Positions 61,191 through 64,000 of a DNA stretch of 64,000 nt are shown piece after piece (position 1 is the stretch's first letter; the number at the start of each line of letters is the position of its first letter). The notes beneath the pieces were generated by a model, which was given only the letters and a program-made list of their open reading frames with translations, was not told the origin of the DNA and made no database searches. Made by a program: the position numbers and the translations under genes. The DNA comes from Deinococcus fonticola (lineage in GTDB: Bacteria > Deinococcota > Deinococci > Deinococcales > Deinococcaceae): contig NZ_SMMH01000006.1 in assembly GCF_004634215.1 (NCBI RefSeq), forward strand, positions 62,001-126,000. Direction: 5' to 3'.

Positions 61191-61208
61191 ACCTAACGGG
61201 TGTTAGGT
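61191..61208. promoter_or_regulatory. 18-bp operator-like dyad upstream of the DinB-family gene
   Basis: ACCTAAC-GGGT-GTTAGGT is a perfect 7-bp-arm dyad. It sits about 30 bp upstream of the TACACT -10 box, a plausible site for a regulator. A second short dyad CAGCCAG-G-CTGGCTG lies at 61256-61270. Confidence 0.5.
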
Positions 61209-61327
61209 TAAACTGGCAGGTGAACGAAAAACAGCCGACAAGACGCTGAGATCCGCAGCCAGGCTGGCTGATTCTCGTTCAAGGTTCAGGTTTACCACTC
61301 CAGGCAGAAGCGAGAAGGGAAATGAAA

Positions 61328-62071
61328 TCAGGCCGTCAAAATCAAGGGCGCACCGCTGGTAATCATGACCGTATGTTCGAAATGGGCGGCCATTCCACCA
61401 TCCGTGGTGGAGAGGGTCCAGCCGTCGCGCAGCGTGCGCACACGGCCGCTTCTGCCGCTGGACACCATCGGTTCCACCGCAATGACCAGGCCCTCATGCA
61501 GCGGTTTTTTCAGGGCGGGATGGTAAAAGTTGGGGACATCCGGCTTCTCGTGAATGGCGCGCCCAACGCCGTGTCCCTGCAGTTCACGCAGCAGGGTAAA
61601 GCCGCGCCGCCTGACTTCCGTTTCGATGGCCCGGCCGATCCCGTTCAGCGGCCGGCCGGCCCGCGCCACTTTCATGGCCTGTGCAAAGGCCGCCTCAGCG
61701 CAGGCGATCAGGCGCGAAGCCACAGGCGAAACGGGGGGAACCGCCACGGTCAGGGCCGCGTCGGCAACGTAACCGCCCACATTCGGCGTGACATCGAGGC
61801 ACACGACGTCGCCGGCCGCCAGGGGACGGTGGGTCGGCAAGCCGTGAACGATGTCGTCATTCACGCTGATGAAGACGTTGACCGGCGCGCCGTACTCTGC
61901 ACGGGGCGCCGAAAACGCCCCATGTCGAGCGAACAGTTCCCCCGCCAACCTGTCGAGTTCAGCCGGAGTCACGCCGGGTTGGGCGGCGCTCTGCAACATT
62001 CTCAGCGTGTGCGCGACGACCTGCCCGGCCCGCTTCATGCCTTCCAGATCACGTTCATTGTTTATCGTCAT
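61328..62071 (-). CDS. map: methionine aminopeptidase type I
   Basis: A 247-aa M24 enzyme that removes the initiator Met from nascent proteins. Metal ligands are Asp in VVCLDVTPN, Asp in YVADAALTV, His in [12 protein letters not shown], Glu in VIAVEPMVS and Glu in AHFEHTVM. The ATG at 62071 ([16 protein letters not shown]) is the normal N-terminus and follows a TAAAAT box by 5 nt. The frame open to 62116 crosses this promoter. Not in the usual secY-adk-map-infA context. Confidence 0.93.
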   Translation of the reverse strand: MTINNERDLEGMKRAGQVVAHTLRMLQSAAQPGVTPAELDRLAGELFARHGAFSAPRAEYGAPVNVFISVNDDIVHGLPTHRPLAAGDVVCLDVTPNVGGYVADAALTVAVPPVSPVASRLIACAEAAFAQAMKVARAGRPLNGIGRAIETEVRRRGFTLLRELQGHGVGRAIHEKPDVPNFYHPALKKPLHEGLVIAVEPMVSSGRSGRVRTLRDGWTLSTTDGGMAAHFEHTVMITSGAPLILTA

Positions 62072-62103
62072 GTACGATTTTAGCCCGTTTGAAAGGAGTT
62101 TCC

Positions 62104-64000
<1,897 letters not shown>

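Overview
This 64 kb window is chromosomal DNA of a GC-rich bacterium that looks like a Deinococcus. The clues are the gene content (FrnE-type DsbA protein, DinB-family proteins, many lone secreted proteins and lipoproteins) and the many start codons that sit 5-7 nt after a TAnnnT -10 box, the leaderless-mRNA layout known from deinococci. Genus assignment is inference. No insertion sequence, phage, CRISPR array or rRNA was seen.

Layout. 1-15.2 kb: LacI regulator, galE, GNAT and NTF2-like proteins, a probable structured RNA or leader upstream of an unknown 444-aa protein, a MocR/AraC/DHFR-like operon, a BenE benzoate transporter, tRNA-Arg(CCT), a secreted TPR protein, a phosphatase-superfamily enzyme, a compact cluster of six DnaA boxes, trpF, and an APH-like/GNAT pair. 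15.2-35.7 kb: two blocks for late cobalamin synthesis. The larger (btuF-cobO-NiCoT-cobN-methyltransferase-SWIM-chlID-cobB-D-cysteine desulfhydrase-cbiB, about 14 kb, minus strand) sits behind a cobalamin riboswitch with an intrinsic terminator. The smaller (cobD-cobQ-cobU-cobT, minus strand) diverges from bioB. Together they cover late cobalt insertion (CobN with a ChlI/ChlD fusion), a,c-diamidation, adenosylation, amidation, aminopropanol attachment and lower-ligand activation. Corrin-ring genes and cobS are absent here.

35.8-50.6 kb: MerR regulator with a BtrH-N-like protein, an M24 peptidase, a secreted choice-of-anchor-I lipoprotein, FrnE, a heterodimeric ABC exporter, an AT-richer frameshifted YegI-like protein kinase, two secreted hydrolases and an MBL-fold hydrolase. 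50.6-64 kb: a lipoprotein, a cyclophilin lipoprotein, pnp, a WD40 protein, an aldo/keto reductase with gluconokinase, a biotin ECF transporter (bioY-bioM-bioN), SDR, DinB-like, map, and the start of paaZ, cut by the window end.

Cross-cutting signals. bioB and bioY, 38 kb apart, share an identical-format 30-bp dyad (CGTTCAGT-N14-ACTGAACG), probably a biotin-regulon operator. A second 32-bp dyad (11-N10-11) recurs upstream of lacI and between the phytase-like and MBL genes. Three genes (AraC, tandem GNAT, kinase) each carry an apparent single-base insertion at a C/G run. They may be real lesions or consensus errors in the assembly.
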